From the NCBI GenBank assembly GCA_963751955.1, contig CAVVWM010000009.1, positions 289,441-353,440 on the forward strand: DNA of 64,000 nt, given 5' to 3'. This DNA comes from JABDIY01 sp963751955 (lineage in GTDB: Bacteria; Actinomycetota; Acidimicrobiia; Acidimicrobiales; SZUA-35). A program made the position numbers and the translations under genes. The notes under the pieces are model-generated. The model was not told the DNA's origin. It ran no database searches and saw nothing but the letters and a program-made list of their open reading frames with translations. Numbering within the stretch: position 1 is the first letter of the stretch; every line of letters starts with the position of its first letter. Of the stretch, positions 54,483-64,000 are shown one piece after another.

Positions 54483-55295
54483 TCACGTAGTGCGAGCGGT
54501 GATGACGAATCCCCGGATGAGTCCATCCACGTCAGTCTCCCCGAACCGTTCAGCAATACGGGCCGTGGCAATCGAAGTCACGTGAGTCAACAACGACCGA
54601 TCGCGACTCTCGATCTCGTTTCGAAGAGGAGTCCCGTGGCAGAACGCGATCGCAGGTTGGTCAGCGGAGCTCGCGTAGCTTCGTGCCTCGAGAACGTTAA
54701 TCTCGGCTCCCCCTTCAAACCCTGCAGCAAGAAGATCATCACGAATGTCGCCGTGGTCGAAGTAGCCGTACGGTGTTCGACCCAGGAACCCTGGCGGATC
54801 ATCTGGAAATACCGACGCGGCGGCATCGGCCACGACATCGGCGAACTCGTTGGCCTGGAGCCGATCCCACGTGTTGAACAGAAACATCCCACCCGGCTGA
54901 AGGACTCGTCTGATCTCAGCGAACGCCTTCGGTCGATCGGCAAAGAACATGACTCCGAATTGGCATACAACTGCATCGAAGGAGTCACTCTCGAACGGGA
55001 GGTCCATGACATTGCCCTGACGCCAGAGAACCTCGCGAGCCGTCCCGACACCGGCAGCGTGATCGACCATCGGCTGACTTAGATCCGACGCAGTTATCGA
55101 AACGCCTGATCCGAGACCGGCAGCCAGGGCCCGAGTCACCACCCCCGTACCGCACGCAACCTCGAGCACCGACTGTGCACTAGAACCATCGACCCGAGAT
55201 GTGAGATCGGCCGCGTACGGTTCGAAGATCAGCGGCACCAAGTACTGCTCATAGAACTCAGGGACGCTCCCATCGAATTTGGCATCATCGCTCAT
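54483..55295 (-). CDS. class I SAM-dependent methyltransferase
   Basis: 270 residues from the ATG at 55295, with GGAGGGAG about 6 nt upstream. SAM motifs: SVLEVACGTGVVTRALAAGLG (motif I), ITASDLSQPMVDHA, MDLPFESDSFDAVVCQFGVMFFADR (motif II) and VLQPGGMFLFNTW. It resembles the ubiquinone/menaquinone-biosynthesis-like or small-molecule methyltransferases. Substrate unknown. It lies 38 bp before the permease start on the same strand. Confidence 0.85.
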   Translation of the reverse strand: MSDDAKFDGSVPEFYEQYLVPLIFEPYAADLTSRVDGSSAQSVLEVACGTGVVTRALAAGLGSGVSITASDLSQPMVDHAAGVGTAREVLWRQGNVMDLPFESDSFDAVVCQFGVMFFADRPKAFAEIRRVLQPGGMFLFNTWDRLQANEFADVVADAAASVFPDDPPGFLGRTPYGYFDHGDIRDDLLAAGFEGGAEINVLEARSYASSADQPAIAFCHGTPLRNEIESRDRSLLTHVTSIATARIAERFGETDVDGLIRGFVITARTT

Positions 55296-55468
55296 GACTA
55301 CTCCCTCCAGAGTCGCGGAGCGGCCCAGTGGCAACCGAAACCCGAAGCGGACCGCCTGAACTCACGAGACGGTGGCAACGCTACCGCTGTTGGACTGCTC
55401 GTGTGCTGACGAAGGTGATCCGAAGGCCAAGCCGCTCGACGGACGGGCTCCCCGTCACTTCCCGAGCG

Positions 55469-55900
55469 TCAACCCTCGAGCGACACGATCGCCGCAATGA
55501 TGGTGATGATCGCCATGATCGCCCACACGGCGCAGAAGATGAGGCCGACGCGCACGCTCTGCGGTGCCCCGATCCGCAAACCACTACTGGCCATTGCCCG
55601 TCGTACGAGGATCCCGCGGCCACCGAAATACAGGTACATGCCCCCACCGACAAGCCCGAAATAGGCCCATGCTCCGACGTCGGCGATCAACAAAACCCCG
55701 GCCACCACCATTGCCCATAGCGTGAATATGTCCCACAGAGCCTCGCCACGCATGTCGGCCCAGAATGCTGGCTCGACGTCATCTTCTGCCTCCATCAGAC
55801 CCCATCGCACGGCCAGCGAAGGGGCCAACCACGACACGGCCTGGCCGCCCCAGCCTAAGAGCGACAGTGCAAGGACCACAGCGCCCCACACAACGTTCAT
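55469..55900 (-). CDS. hypothetical membrane protein, second of a coupled pair
   Basis: 143 residues from the ATG at 55900, which overlaps the previous stop as ATGA. There are four likely helices: VVWGAVVLALSLLGWGGQ, FTLWAMVVAGVLLIADVGAW, YFGLVGGGMYLYFGG and FCAVWAIMAIITIIAAIV. A soluble segment EAEDDVEPAFWADMRGEALWD lies between the first two. Family not recognised; probably works with its partner at 55897-56337. Confidence 0.65.
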   Translation of the reverse strand: MNVVWGAVVLALSLLGWGGQAVSWLAPSLAVRWGLMEAEDDVEPAFWADMRGEALWDIFTLWAMVVAGVLLIADVGAWAYFGLVGGGMYLYFGGRGILVRRAMASSGLRIGAPQSVRVGLIFCAVWAIMAIITIIAAIVSLEG

Positions 55901-56337
55901 TCCAGGAGCCGAACAAAGCAGTAGAGGCTCTCGATCACACCGAACGCAGGCCACATACCCCATATGACCAGCCAGTACATGAGCGTGTTCTGGCGGAAGC
56001 CCAGGTCTCGGTCCCACAAGAAGAAGAAGACCGCGGTATACCAGAACGGAACCGAGGCCATCAGGGCGAGCAGGAAGCCCCAACGCTCGCCGAGCAACAT
56101 CCCAATGCTTCCCGCGATCTGCAGAGGTGCCCATAAGAACGGGTCAGCCCAGGCGAACGACTGGTTGAATGCGAAGTAGGCGACAGGGTCGGTGGCGTCG
56201 GGCGATCCGCCGTACACGTTGTCGATGGTCCATTGCGCCCGTGGCCGAACGACCGCCACGATCTGCAACGATGCAAGCAGACAAATGAGTCCAAGGCCAA
56301 CGAGAGCGATCGCCCATGTGGCTGCTGTTACGTCCAC
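55897..56337 (-). CDS. hypothetical membrane protein, first of a coupled pair
   Basis: 146 residues from the GTG at 56337, with GAGGA 6 nt upstream. There are four likely helices (WAIALVGLGLICLLASLQIVAVV, FLWAPLQIAGSIGMLLG, FLLALMASVPFWYTAVFFFLW, MYWLVIWGMWPAFGVIESLY). A start at 56427 would add an Arg-rich leader and is unlikely. Family not recognised. Confidence 0.65.
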   Translation of the reverse strand: MDVTAATWAIALVGLGLICLLASLQIVAVVRPRAQWTIDNVYGGSPDATDPVAYFAFNQSFAWADPFLWAPLQIAGSIGMLLGERWGFLLALMASVPFWYTAVFFFLWDRDLGFRQNTLMYWLVIWGMWPAFGVIESLYCFVRLLE

Positions 56338-56576
56338 GCCGAGTCCTCCTCTCGGCCGACAGTCTGCACGCCGTCGGGGTTGGGTTCCAGAGCATTTCGT
56401 CACCACCGGGGGCGGTGTTGCTCGCACGGCGTGATTCCTGATCTCGGAACCGTGACCTAGGACTCTGGCGTTCGCGAGTTGCTTCTACGACGGTGCGAGA
56501 GGGCGTAGCCAAATTCCAAACTCTTCCTGTTTGGCTGTTGGACCGAGCCGCCCAAGGGCGGGATTGGAGAAGAACA

Positions 56577-57278
56577 ATGAATGACACGCAGAGGACCGGC
56601 GGCATTGCCGCCCTAATCGCAGCTGCGACGTTCCTTTTCGGTATCGGGATGTTCGCCACCCTTTTGACCGACTACACCACCGGCAACCCCACCCCGGCCG
56701 AATCCGTTGAGTTCCTGGTCGACAACCAGGCTGCTCTCTATATCTGGAACCTGGTGATCTTCATCGTCTTTGGAATCGCGCTCGTTCCAGTCGTGCTCGC
56801 ACTGCGCGACAGACTGCGTTCCGGATCACCCGGTCTGGCTCAGGCCGGTGGGGCATTCGGGCTCATCTGGGCCGGACTCGTTCTCGCAGCCGGCATGGTG
56901 TCCAACATCGCAATTGGTACCGTCGCCGATCTCTATGACACCGACCCGGCCGGAGCGGAGCCGGTCTGGTCGGCGTTGGACTCGGTGCAGAACGGGCTGG
57001 GTGGCGGCAACGAGATTGCAGGCGGTGTGTGGGTCTTGCTGGTAAGTCTTGCCGCGCTGAAGACGAACTTGCTTCCAGCGGCTGTGAACTATCTCGGAAT
57101 TGCGGCTGGCGTGGCCGGTCTCATCACCGTGATCCCAGCGCTCGAGGCCGTCGGAGCCGTGTTCGGTATCGGTCTCATCATCTGGTTCGTTTGGGTCGGA
57201 TTGATTCTGCTCAAAGACGACACGCGCATCACTCAAGCTGCAACGCCGGAGCGAATCCGCCGTATGAGTGACTCATGA
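56577..57278 (+). CDS. DUF4386-like membrane protein
   Basis: 233 residues from the ATG at 56577, with GGAGAAG 4 nt upstream. It has about six helices: GGIAALIAAATFLFGIGMFATLL, LYIWNLVIFIVFGIALVPVVLAL, FGLIWAGLVLAAGMVSNIAIG and IAGGVWVLLVSLAAL, then two more. The pattern TQRTGGIAALIAAATFLFG plus the extracellular loop before the second helix is typical of DUF4386-type proteins of unknown role. A second protein of similar layout is at 49071-49864. Confidence 0.7.
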   Translation: MNDTQRTGGIAALIAAATFLFGIGMFATLLTDYTTGNPTPAESVEFLVDNQAALYIWNLVIFIVFGIALVPVVLALRDRLRSGSPGLAQAGGAFGLIWAGLVLAAGMVSNIAIGTVADLYDTDPAGAEPVWSALDSVQNGLGGGNEIAGGVWVLLVSLAALKTNLLPAAVNYLGIAAGVAGLITVIPALEAVGAVFGIGLIIWFVWVGLILLKDDTRITQAATPERIRRMSDS

Positions 57279-57477
57279 CGGCAGAACAACCTGCCGCTTT
57301 CGAACCCTGAACGGCCTCTTCAGAGCGGTGCGGACTCCGACGATGTAGCTCACGGGTGACCGCTAGATGGCCGAACGCGGTCTAAGAAGACGGCAACGCT
57401 AGAGGCGAGTGCACCTAGGTTGTCTCAAGCGAGGTAGTCGCGGTGGACCGCCAACCGTCGCCTGGCCCGGCGAGGGC

Positions 57478-57483
57478 TAGGCT
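57478..57483 (+). promoter_or_regulatory. -10 element, leaderless type
   Basis: TAGGCT ends 6 nt before the ATG at 57490 and would drive the dioxygenase/MurL-like pair. Confidence 0.45.
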
Positions 57484-57489
57484 CAGCCG

Positions 57490-58281
57490 ATGACCGAGGT
57501 CAAATCCTTGTCAGCGCAGATCGGAGCAGTGGTCGGGACTGCTACCGAACCAATCTCGTTGCACGACTTCGAGACCATCGTGAAGTGGCTCGACGAGCGT
57601 CTCGTCGTGGTCCTCCCCGGCCAAACGCTCGACCCCCGGATGCTCCACGATTTCATGGAGCACTTCGGTCCGGCCCACATCCACCACCCCGACGAGGGGG
57701 TGGTGTTCGTTCCTGAGCTGCCCGAGGTTCTCGAGTTGCGCAAGGACCCCGACAGTGCCCGGCTGTTCGGAGGCGGCGGCTGGCACGCTGACGTGACGTT
57801 CCAGGATCCGTGTGCCTCCATCACCGGTTTGTACGCCTCTGTCGTTCCTCCGGTCGGCGGCGACACCCTATTCGCGAACGCCATTGCGGCGTACGAAGCG
57901 CTCAGCCCCCCGATGCAGGATCTGCTCCGAGACCTGCGGGCAGTCCATTCCTACGATGGGCCGGATCGTCCTGATCGAGAAGGGCTCACCGCCGTTCACC
58001 CGGTGGTGCGACGCCACCCCGCAAACGGAGCCTTGGGCCTGTACGTGAACACGATGTTCATCACCCGCTTCGAGGGCATGACACCGGAGGAGACCAGTCC
58101 GCTCCTGGAGTTCCTCCAGGCCCACGTCACCCGACCCGAGTTCGTGTGCCGGGTGCAATGGAAACCGGGCCACCTGGTCCTCTGGGACAACCGTTTCACC
58201 CTTCACTACCCGATCAACGACTTCGTGGGTCATGCACGACTGATGCACCGTCGGGTTGCACTCGACACGCCGCGCACGTGA
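57490..58281 (+). CDS. TauD/TfdA-family 2-oxoglutarate dioxygenase
   Basis: 263 residues. Iron ligands are visible as HxD in GGGWHADVTFQDPCASITGLYA and the distal His in LVLWDNRFTLHYPINDF; the 2-oxoglutarate Arg lies in LMHRRVALDT. The N-terminal part (HDFETIVKWLDERLVVVLPGQTLDP) follows TauD. The family hydroxylates taurine, 2,4-D, amino acids and natural-product intermediates. Its TGA overlaps the GTG of the next gene by 4 bp, so both products are made together. Confidence 0.88.
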   Translation: MTEVKSLSAQIGAVVGTATEPISLHDFETIVKWLDERLVVVLPGQTLDPRMLHDFMEHFGPAHIHHPDEGVVFVPELPEVLELRKDPDSARLFGGGGWHADVTFQDPCASITGLYASVVPPVGGDTLFANAIAAYEALSPPMQDLLRDLRAVHSYDGPDRPDREGLTAVHPVVRRHPANGALGLYVNTMFITRFEGMTPEETSPLLEFLQAHVTRPEFVCRVQWKPGHLVLWDNRFTLHYPINDFVGHARLMHRRVALDTPRT

Positions 58282-59669
58282 GCACGCTCGAGTTCGAACC
58301 TGTCATCCGGGGCGTCCACCACCTCCATCTCCGATATCGGGTTGGCGCCTTCGCCTTCACCACGACCTACTGGTACGACACCGTCGACTTCCGCGATCTG
58401 GAAACGCGCTTCGGCTCGGACTTCCTCCGCCTCGTCGAATTTCATTTGCTGGCCTTCGAGGCCAACAAGGCGCTCAGCCTGAAGCCCGATGGTGTCGACT
58501 TCGGGCCATACGGCGACCTTGTGACCACAGCGTTCTGGGAGCTGTGGGAAACGGTGTTCCACAACGTCTGGGCCGTGTGGCGGTATGAGAACGATCTCCC
58601 GGACTACCGGTTGCCGACGCCAGTGCTGGCCGACAGGGATGTTCCCGACGCGGTCGAAGTCACTCCAGGCGATGTGCCCACGCTCATGTTGTGCGGCGGC
58701 GGCAAGGACAGCCTGGCCAGTATGAAGCTGCTCGAACGGGCCGGCATCGACTACGACGCATTTGTCTACTCGCACTCGACCTACGGTCGCGGGACGATGC
58801 AACACGAGCTGATCGATGGTCTTCTCGAGTCCTGCTCGCCGGGGCGCGTTCACCGGGCGTGGGTGCTCGACGACGCCCTGGACGCCCCGCCCGCCACCGT
58901 GCATCCCGAGCTCTCGATCGCCAGACTCATCGCCGCCGAAACCGTCAGCTCGTATTGGACGGCGCTCCCGCTCGCACTCGCCCACGGCTATACCGACGTT
59001 GCGCTCGGCATCTCCCACAGCACCGACGAACACAACCTCACCTGGGAGCGCACCGGCGAGGACGTGAACTACCTGTGGGGCATGAGCTCAGTTGCGGAAC
59101 GGCTGCTCCATGACTACATCACCGAACACATCGCGACCAACGTGCAGATGTTCCATATCCTGCGGCCGATCTATGACGTCAACGTCTTTGCTCTGCTCAA
59201 CCGCGACCTCGGCTCGGTGCCGGCCACGCACTCGTGCGCCCAGCTGAAGCCGTGGTGTTGCCGGTGTGCAAAGTGCATCTATGTCTGGATGAACTACGTG
59301 GCCTGGTTGCCCGAGGACACCGTTGCTCAGACATTCGACATCAACCTGTTCGACGTTCCCGAGAACCGGTTGATGCTCCGCAAGATGCTGGGCCTGGAGA
59401 GCTACAAGCCGACCGATTGCGTCGGCACTGTCAGCGAAGCGCGACTGGCATTCCTCATGTGCCGACGCAAGGGCGTGACCGGGCCGATCGCCGACGACAT
59501 CGACCTGTCGACGTTTGAGGCCGAAGCTCTGGCCTCGCTGGAGAAGTATCGGGCCGTCGAACCTCCCGGGCCGACAGTGCCGGCGCACATTGCTGCCGCC
59601 ATCGAGCCACAGATGTCCGAGTCCTCCGAACGCGCCGCAGCGATCGCACGGTCGGTTCTCGCCGAATAG
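58278..59669 (+). CDS. MurL-like PP-loop protein
   Basis: 463 residues. The central motif PTLMLCGGGKDSLASMKLLERAGID is a PP-loop (SGGKDS-type) ATP-binding site near residue 140. A Cys-rich segment HSCAQLKPWCCRCAKCIYVW lies near residue 325, and SHSTDEHNLTWERTGEDVNYLWG between them. This set of features recalls MurL, the ATP-dependent epimerase of UDP-MurNAc-L-Ala-L-Glu, but no murD2-like partner is present. The partner is instead a TauD-like dioxygenase. I infer amino-acid or carboxyl-group activation; the substrate is open. GTG start coupled to the upstream gene. Confidence 0.65.
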   Translation: MSTLEFEPVIRGVHHLHLRYRVGAFAFTTTYWYDTVDFRDLETRFGSDFLRLVEFHLLAFEANKALSLKPDGVDFGPYGDLVTTAFWELWETVFHNVWAVWRYENDLPDYRLPTPVLADRDVPDAVEVTPGDVPTLMLCGGGKDSLASMKLLERAGIDYDAFVYSHSTYGRGTMQHELIDGLLESCSPGRVHRAWVLDDALDAPPATVHPELSIARLIAAETVSSYWTALPLALAHGYTDVALGISHSTDEHNLTWERTGEDVNYLWGMSSVAERLLHDYITEHIATNVQMFHILRPIYDVNVFALLNRDLGSVPATHSCAQLKPWCCRCAKCIYVWMNYVAWLPEDTVAQTFDINLFDVPENRLMLRKMLGLESYKPTDCVGTVSEARLAFLMCRRKGVTGPIADDIDLSTFEAEALASLEKYRAVEPPGPTVPAHIAAAIEPQMSESSERAAAIARSVLAE

Positions 59670-59782
59670 AACGCCAAACCAGGGCGGGCCGGCAAACCGT
59701 GAGTGGAAGTAAGGAGATCACCTAACGACACCCAGCCATCCCGGCCACGGCTGCGCCAGCTCCCAGCCCGTTACCGCCGTGA

Positions 59783-60244
59783 TCACTGCTCGGGCCTGCC
59801 ATCTTCGAGCACCTGCACATCGACAGAATCCTGAGGCCTACCGCTTGCGCGCTTGTTGGCAATGAGGTCGTCGTAGGAGATGAATCCCGCTTCAACCGAA
59901 CCAACCGGGATGTTCATACGACGGCTCCAGCACTCCCCGAAGTCGACACCGGTGGCGGAAGTGATCAGGTCGATTCGAATCGGGGGGTATCCGAGTTGGA
60001 CGACCATGTCGGGCTCCAAGAAATCAGACGGTTCAAGCCCCACGGACTCCATTCCGAAGTCGTCGATCGCAGTCACCAGGCGTTCGGCGTTGCCCGGCTC
60101 GACCATCACCCAGACATCGAGGTCTTTCGTCGCACGCGGATAGCCGTGAGCGGCGAGGGCGTAGCCCCCAACGATCAGAAACTTGACATCACGAGCGACG
60201 CAGCACTCGATGAACTCGACGAAGTCCTTGCTGAGGATCTGCAT
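59783..60244 (-). CDS. nucleotidyltransferase-fold protein (DUF6036/AbiEii-like)
   Basis: 153 residues from the ATG at 60244. FLIVGGYALAAHGYPRATKDLDVWVM contains GG-x-A-x-x-x-H-G and the D-x-D metal pair of the minimal nucleotidyltransferase fold. The rest (PIRIDLITSATGVDF...GFISYDDLIANKRASGRPQDSVDVQVL) is typical. The start lies inside the end of the small upstream gene (60189-60377), a pairing that is common for this family and usually described as toxin-antitoxin-like. Activity not proven. Confidence 0.8.
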   Translation of the reverse strand: MQILSKDFVEFIECCVARDVKFLIVGGYALAAHGYPRATKDLDVWVMVEPGNAERLVTAIDDFGMESVGLEPSDFLEPDMVVQLGYPPIRIDLITSATGVDFGECWSRRMNIPVGSVEAGFISYDDLIANKRASGRPQDSVDVQVLEDGRPEQ

Positions 60245-60377
60245 CCACGCACTCCTGACTGAGCTCGGTTGCCATCGCCAAGCGCTCCGCGACAGGTCGA
60301 GAGCGCCAGTGGTCGACCCACGATGTATCGGGGTCGCTGAGGCGTCGCTTGGTGACGACCTTTGCGATCCGATCCAT
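60189..60377 (-). CDS. small partner of the nucleotidyltransferase (antitoxin-like)
   Basis: 62 residues: MDRIAKVVTKRRLSD...SRPVAERLAMATELSQECVD...QGLRRVHRVLRRS. The pattern (short basic start, RPxxERLAxxxxL, then an R-V-x-R-V tail) is typical of the small gene that precedes DUF6036-like nucleotidyltransferases. TAGGAT at 60384-60389 (minus) ends 6 nt before the ATG at 60377, so the transcript is probably leaderless. Overlaps the next gene by 56 bp. Confidence 0.6.
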   Translation of the reverse strand: MDRIAKVVTKRRLSDPDTSWVDHWRSRPVAERLAMATELSQECVDADPQQGLRRVHRVLRRS

Positions 60378-60504
60378 TCGCCGATCCTACACCGGGGCTG
60401 GTTGGCCGGCGTTGAGGGACCGTTCGACAACTCTTGGATTCACAGAGACCTTCGGCAGCCCGACGCTCTTGCCGATGGGCTCGCCCCTCAGAACACTGAG
60501 GAGG

Positions 60505-60981
60505 TCACCTCGGATAGGCGTGCTTCCGATGATGTCGGCAAGATCGCTTGCGAGTCGGTCGACTCCCTCGGGTCTCAGCCGCTACCGCCGGTCGGTCCCG
60601 CAGAGCCCCACTCATCGGACCCCTCGGGGGAGCGCTCACGATCTCGAGTCGCAGCGGTTCAAGCGCGTCGAGCACTTCGGCGATCCGTGCGGGCGTGTTT
60701 CCGACTTCGACAAGGGACTCGGCCAGGTTCTCGAGAAACAAGTCGAAGGCGGCCTCGGTGATCTTGAGATGAGCATGGGCAGCCCTCATGTCTCGACCTT
60801 CGTAGGCGTCCGGACCGCCGAGCGCAGCCGTCAGGAACATCCGCTGACGGGTCTTGAGCTCGTCTACATCGGTGCGCTCGAAGAACACCGCTAGATCAGG
60901 ATCGGACTTGAGCTTCGCGTAGAACTTCTGGACTGTTTCGGCAACCGAGGTGTCGCCGCCGATCGTGTCGTAGATGGACAT
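60505..60981 (-). CDS. group I truncated haemoglobin
   Basis: 158 residues as read. MSIYDTIGGDTSVAETVQKFYAKLKSDPDLAVFFERTDVDELKTRQRMFLTAALGGPDAYEGRDMRAAHAHLKITEAAFDLF carries the trHb fold with the proximal His in HAHLKI. Such globins bind O2 and detoxify NO. The last 40 residues are Arg-rich and unlike the family. Removing one base from the G5 run at 60628-60632 would end the protein at 60612 after EIVSAPRGVR, the usual length of about 123 residues, so a one-base insertion is likely. Confidence 0.88.
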   Translation of the reverse strand: MSIYDTIGGDTSVAETVQKFYAKLKSDPDLAVFFERTDVDELKTRQRMFLTAALGGPDAYEGRDMRAAHAHLKITEAAFDLFLENLAESLVEVGNTPARIAEVLDALEPLRLEIVSAPPRGPMSGALRDRPAVAAETRGSRPTRKRSCRHHRKHAYPR

Positions 60982-61158
60982 TGTTCTCCCCGTTTGTTCG
61001 TTGGAGCGATACTACGAGACCGAGAGCGCATCTGCATTTCGGCTGTGTGAATAACGCCCACAGTATTTACGGTTCGATCGGGCGCTCTCAACAGCACTCC
61101 CAATCGGCGAACATGAGACGATCGAACGCGGCGTCACAAGGCGACGGGCTCGGCGCCG

Positions 61159-61788
61159 TCAGTAGAGCCGTTGGTCCTCATCGTTGAGGATGATCTCCTG
61201 CATTTCGTCCACGGAGATGGCGAGCTCGCCGTGCTTCACCATCGTCTCGGCCAGGAGCATGTCATCGGATGCCGGGCCTGCGGTGGCATTGTCTTCGGAC
61301 CACAGCTCGGACCGAATGATGCACTTCGCGCAGTGGAAGTAGGCGGTCGTCAACTCGACCACGAGTGCCAGCTCCGGAGCCCGCCCCTTGATGGCCATCG
61401 ACTCTCGGAGTTCGAGGTCGCGAACTATCGTTGCCTTGCCCCGGACTCTCAGGGTGTTCTTGGTTCCTGGAATCAGGAAGATCAACCCCACATATGGATG
61501 CTGCACCACGTTGGCGAACGTGTCGGCGCGATGATTGCCCGGACGGTCCGGAATGGCGAGCGTCTGGTCGTCGAGAACCTGCACGAAGCCCGGCGGGTCA
61601 CCCTTCGGGGAGATGTCGATCGAGCCCTGGCCATCGGTTGATGCGATCAGAACGAAGGGCGAACGAGCGATGAAGTCGCGGCAGTACTCGTCGAATGCAG
61701 CGACCTCCTTGTCTTTCACGAGGTCACTCGGTGGCGCAATCACAGCTCGGAGCTCGTCCAGTGTCGTGACTGTGTCCTCGAAGCGCAT
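61159..61788 (-). CDS. pyridoxamine-5'-phosphate-oxidase-fold flavoprotein (MSMEG_1061-like)
   Basis: 209 residues. FVLIASTDGQGSIDISPKGDPPGFVQVLDDQTLAIPDRPGNHRADTFANVVQHPYVGLIFLIPGTKNTLRVRGKATIVRD is the split-barrel flavin-binding core, and YFHCAKCIIRSELW is the C-terminal signature of the MSMEG_1061 group. These proteins are FMN- or F420-linked oxidoreductases with unclear substrates. GC-rich ordinary gene; ATG start, no unusual context. Confidence 0.88.
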   Translation of the reverse strand: MRFEDTVTTLDELRAVIAPPSDLVKDKEVAAFDEYCRDFIARSPFVLIASTDGQGSIDISPKGDPPGFVQVLDDQTLAIPDRPGNHRADTFANVVQHPYVGLIFLIPGTKNTLRVRGKATIVRDLELRESMAIKGRAPELALVVELTTAYFHCAKCIIRSELWSEDNATAGPASDDMLLAETMVKHGELAISVDEMQEIILNDEDQRLY

Positions 61789-61942
61789 CCCGGCGACCTT
61801 AGGCGAGCCAGCCGCTCGCGGTGTCTTGTCCAGTCAACGATCGCTCGTGCCAGCCGTTCGTCATCAGCCTGGTTGAGAATCCGTCGACGTTGGCGTCAAT
61901 GGGTAATTGACGGTCCCGGCCTGTGAAGCACCGACGGTCAGC

Positions 61943-63632
<1,690 letters not shown>

Positions 63633-64000
63633 CCGCATCCTCCTGTCGTGCTCGTACTCATTCTGGAGAAACGTCTTCACAACAAGTAGAGGCGAAGGTC
63701 CGACGTCCGAGGGTCGTCACTGACCGTCCCAGATCGCCGGGTTGGCGACGCACAATTCATGATCGAGGTTCACGACTGCGCGGCCGCGCTGCCTAGCCGG
63801 CGAACTGTGGTGGCGCCAAGGAATTAGCGATTCGCTCCGCAAAGATGACGTCACTAACGAGCAACAGTGAGGGTCGTTGTCGAATCAACAACAATAGTGG
63901 GGCTTATCGGACAGCTTTCGAACCTCAACGCATCCGGACGCTGAAACCTTTCGGCGCCCCAGCGCCGCAAGGCGGTAAGTGACACGGCCGCTAGGCCGAG
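63633..64000. other. right-end region without a recognisable gene
   Basis: About 368 bp. I see stop codons in all frames at short intervals, no RNA gene, and no convincing repeat. It probably holds the promoter of the lipoprotein gene at 63632; a gene entering from the right edge cannot be excluded. Confidence 0.4.

Overview
The window reads as chromosome of a high-GC actinobacterium, most likely class Acidimicrobiia. The clues are a fused oleBC gene, a BTAD/SARP regulator, an LppM-type lipoprotein, an N-terminal-GNAT Pat-like acyl-CoA ligase, PrsW with a DUF2510 domain, and many genes with a TAnnnT box 6 nt before the start codon (the leaderless layout). No tRNA, rRNA, CRISPR array, insertion sequence or prophage was recognised.

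Layout: 1-2194 holds a Pat-like GNAT/acyl-CoA ligase cut by the left edge. 2263-10819 is a complete recC-recB-recD operon with 4-bp overlaps. 10947-13892 carries an LppM-like lipoprotein, an ArsC/Spx-fold protein, a PrsW protease and a small zincin. 14087-19881 is the head-to-head olefin operon oleA-oleBC-oleD followed by an aminotransferase. 20188-25818 is an M15 peptidase lipoprotein and sbcD-sbcC. 25867-30103 holds an ACAD-like flavoprotein, an amidohydrolase and an Eis-like acetyltransferase. 30080-32645 is a run of broken genes (DUF2254, SRPBCC, DUF1990, cytidine deaminase). 32853-41013 is a mix of CBS, YegP, 2OG-Fe oxygenase, acyl-CoA dehydrogenase, NAD-binding/SRPBCC, kinase and MscL genes. 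41217-42840 pairs a SARP regulator with a divergent membrane protein carrying 69-bp tandem repeats. 42871-48687 holds an arginase-family hydrolase, a fused 2-oxoacid dehydrogenase E1, a PAS-GGDEF-EAL protein and a cyclic-nucleotide-binding protein. 49071-57278 is mostly membrane proteins, a permease, a lipase and a methyltransferase. 57490-59669 is a coupled TauD-like dioxygenase/MurL-like pair. 59783-63632 holds a nucleotidyltransferase pair, a globin, a PNPOx-fold protein and a beta-propeller lipoprotein.

The most striking observation is the ArsC-like gene at 11984-12337. It reads through an in-frame TGA at codon 12, exactly the position of the catalytic cysteine of ArsC. The TGA is followed at once by a 38-nt hairpin with a bulged U and a GU in its apical loop, the hallmarks of a bacterial SECIS element. 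It is therefore a strong selenoprotein candidate with a probably leaderless mRNA and a promoter that overlaps the divergent prsW promoter.

Two other possible new systems are the SARP/tandem-repeat membrane protein pair and the dioxygenase/MurL-like operon. About a dozen genes are split by single-base indels, mostly in short homopolymers and densest at 29.8-32.6 kb. These look more like consensus errors than evolution, so gene integrity there should be read with care.
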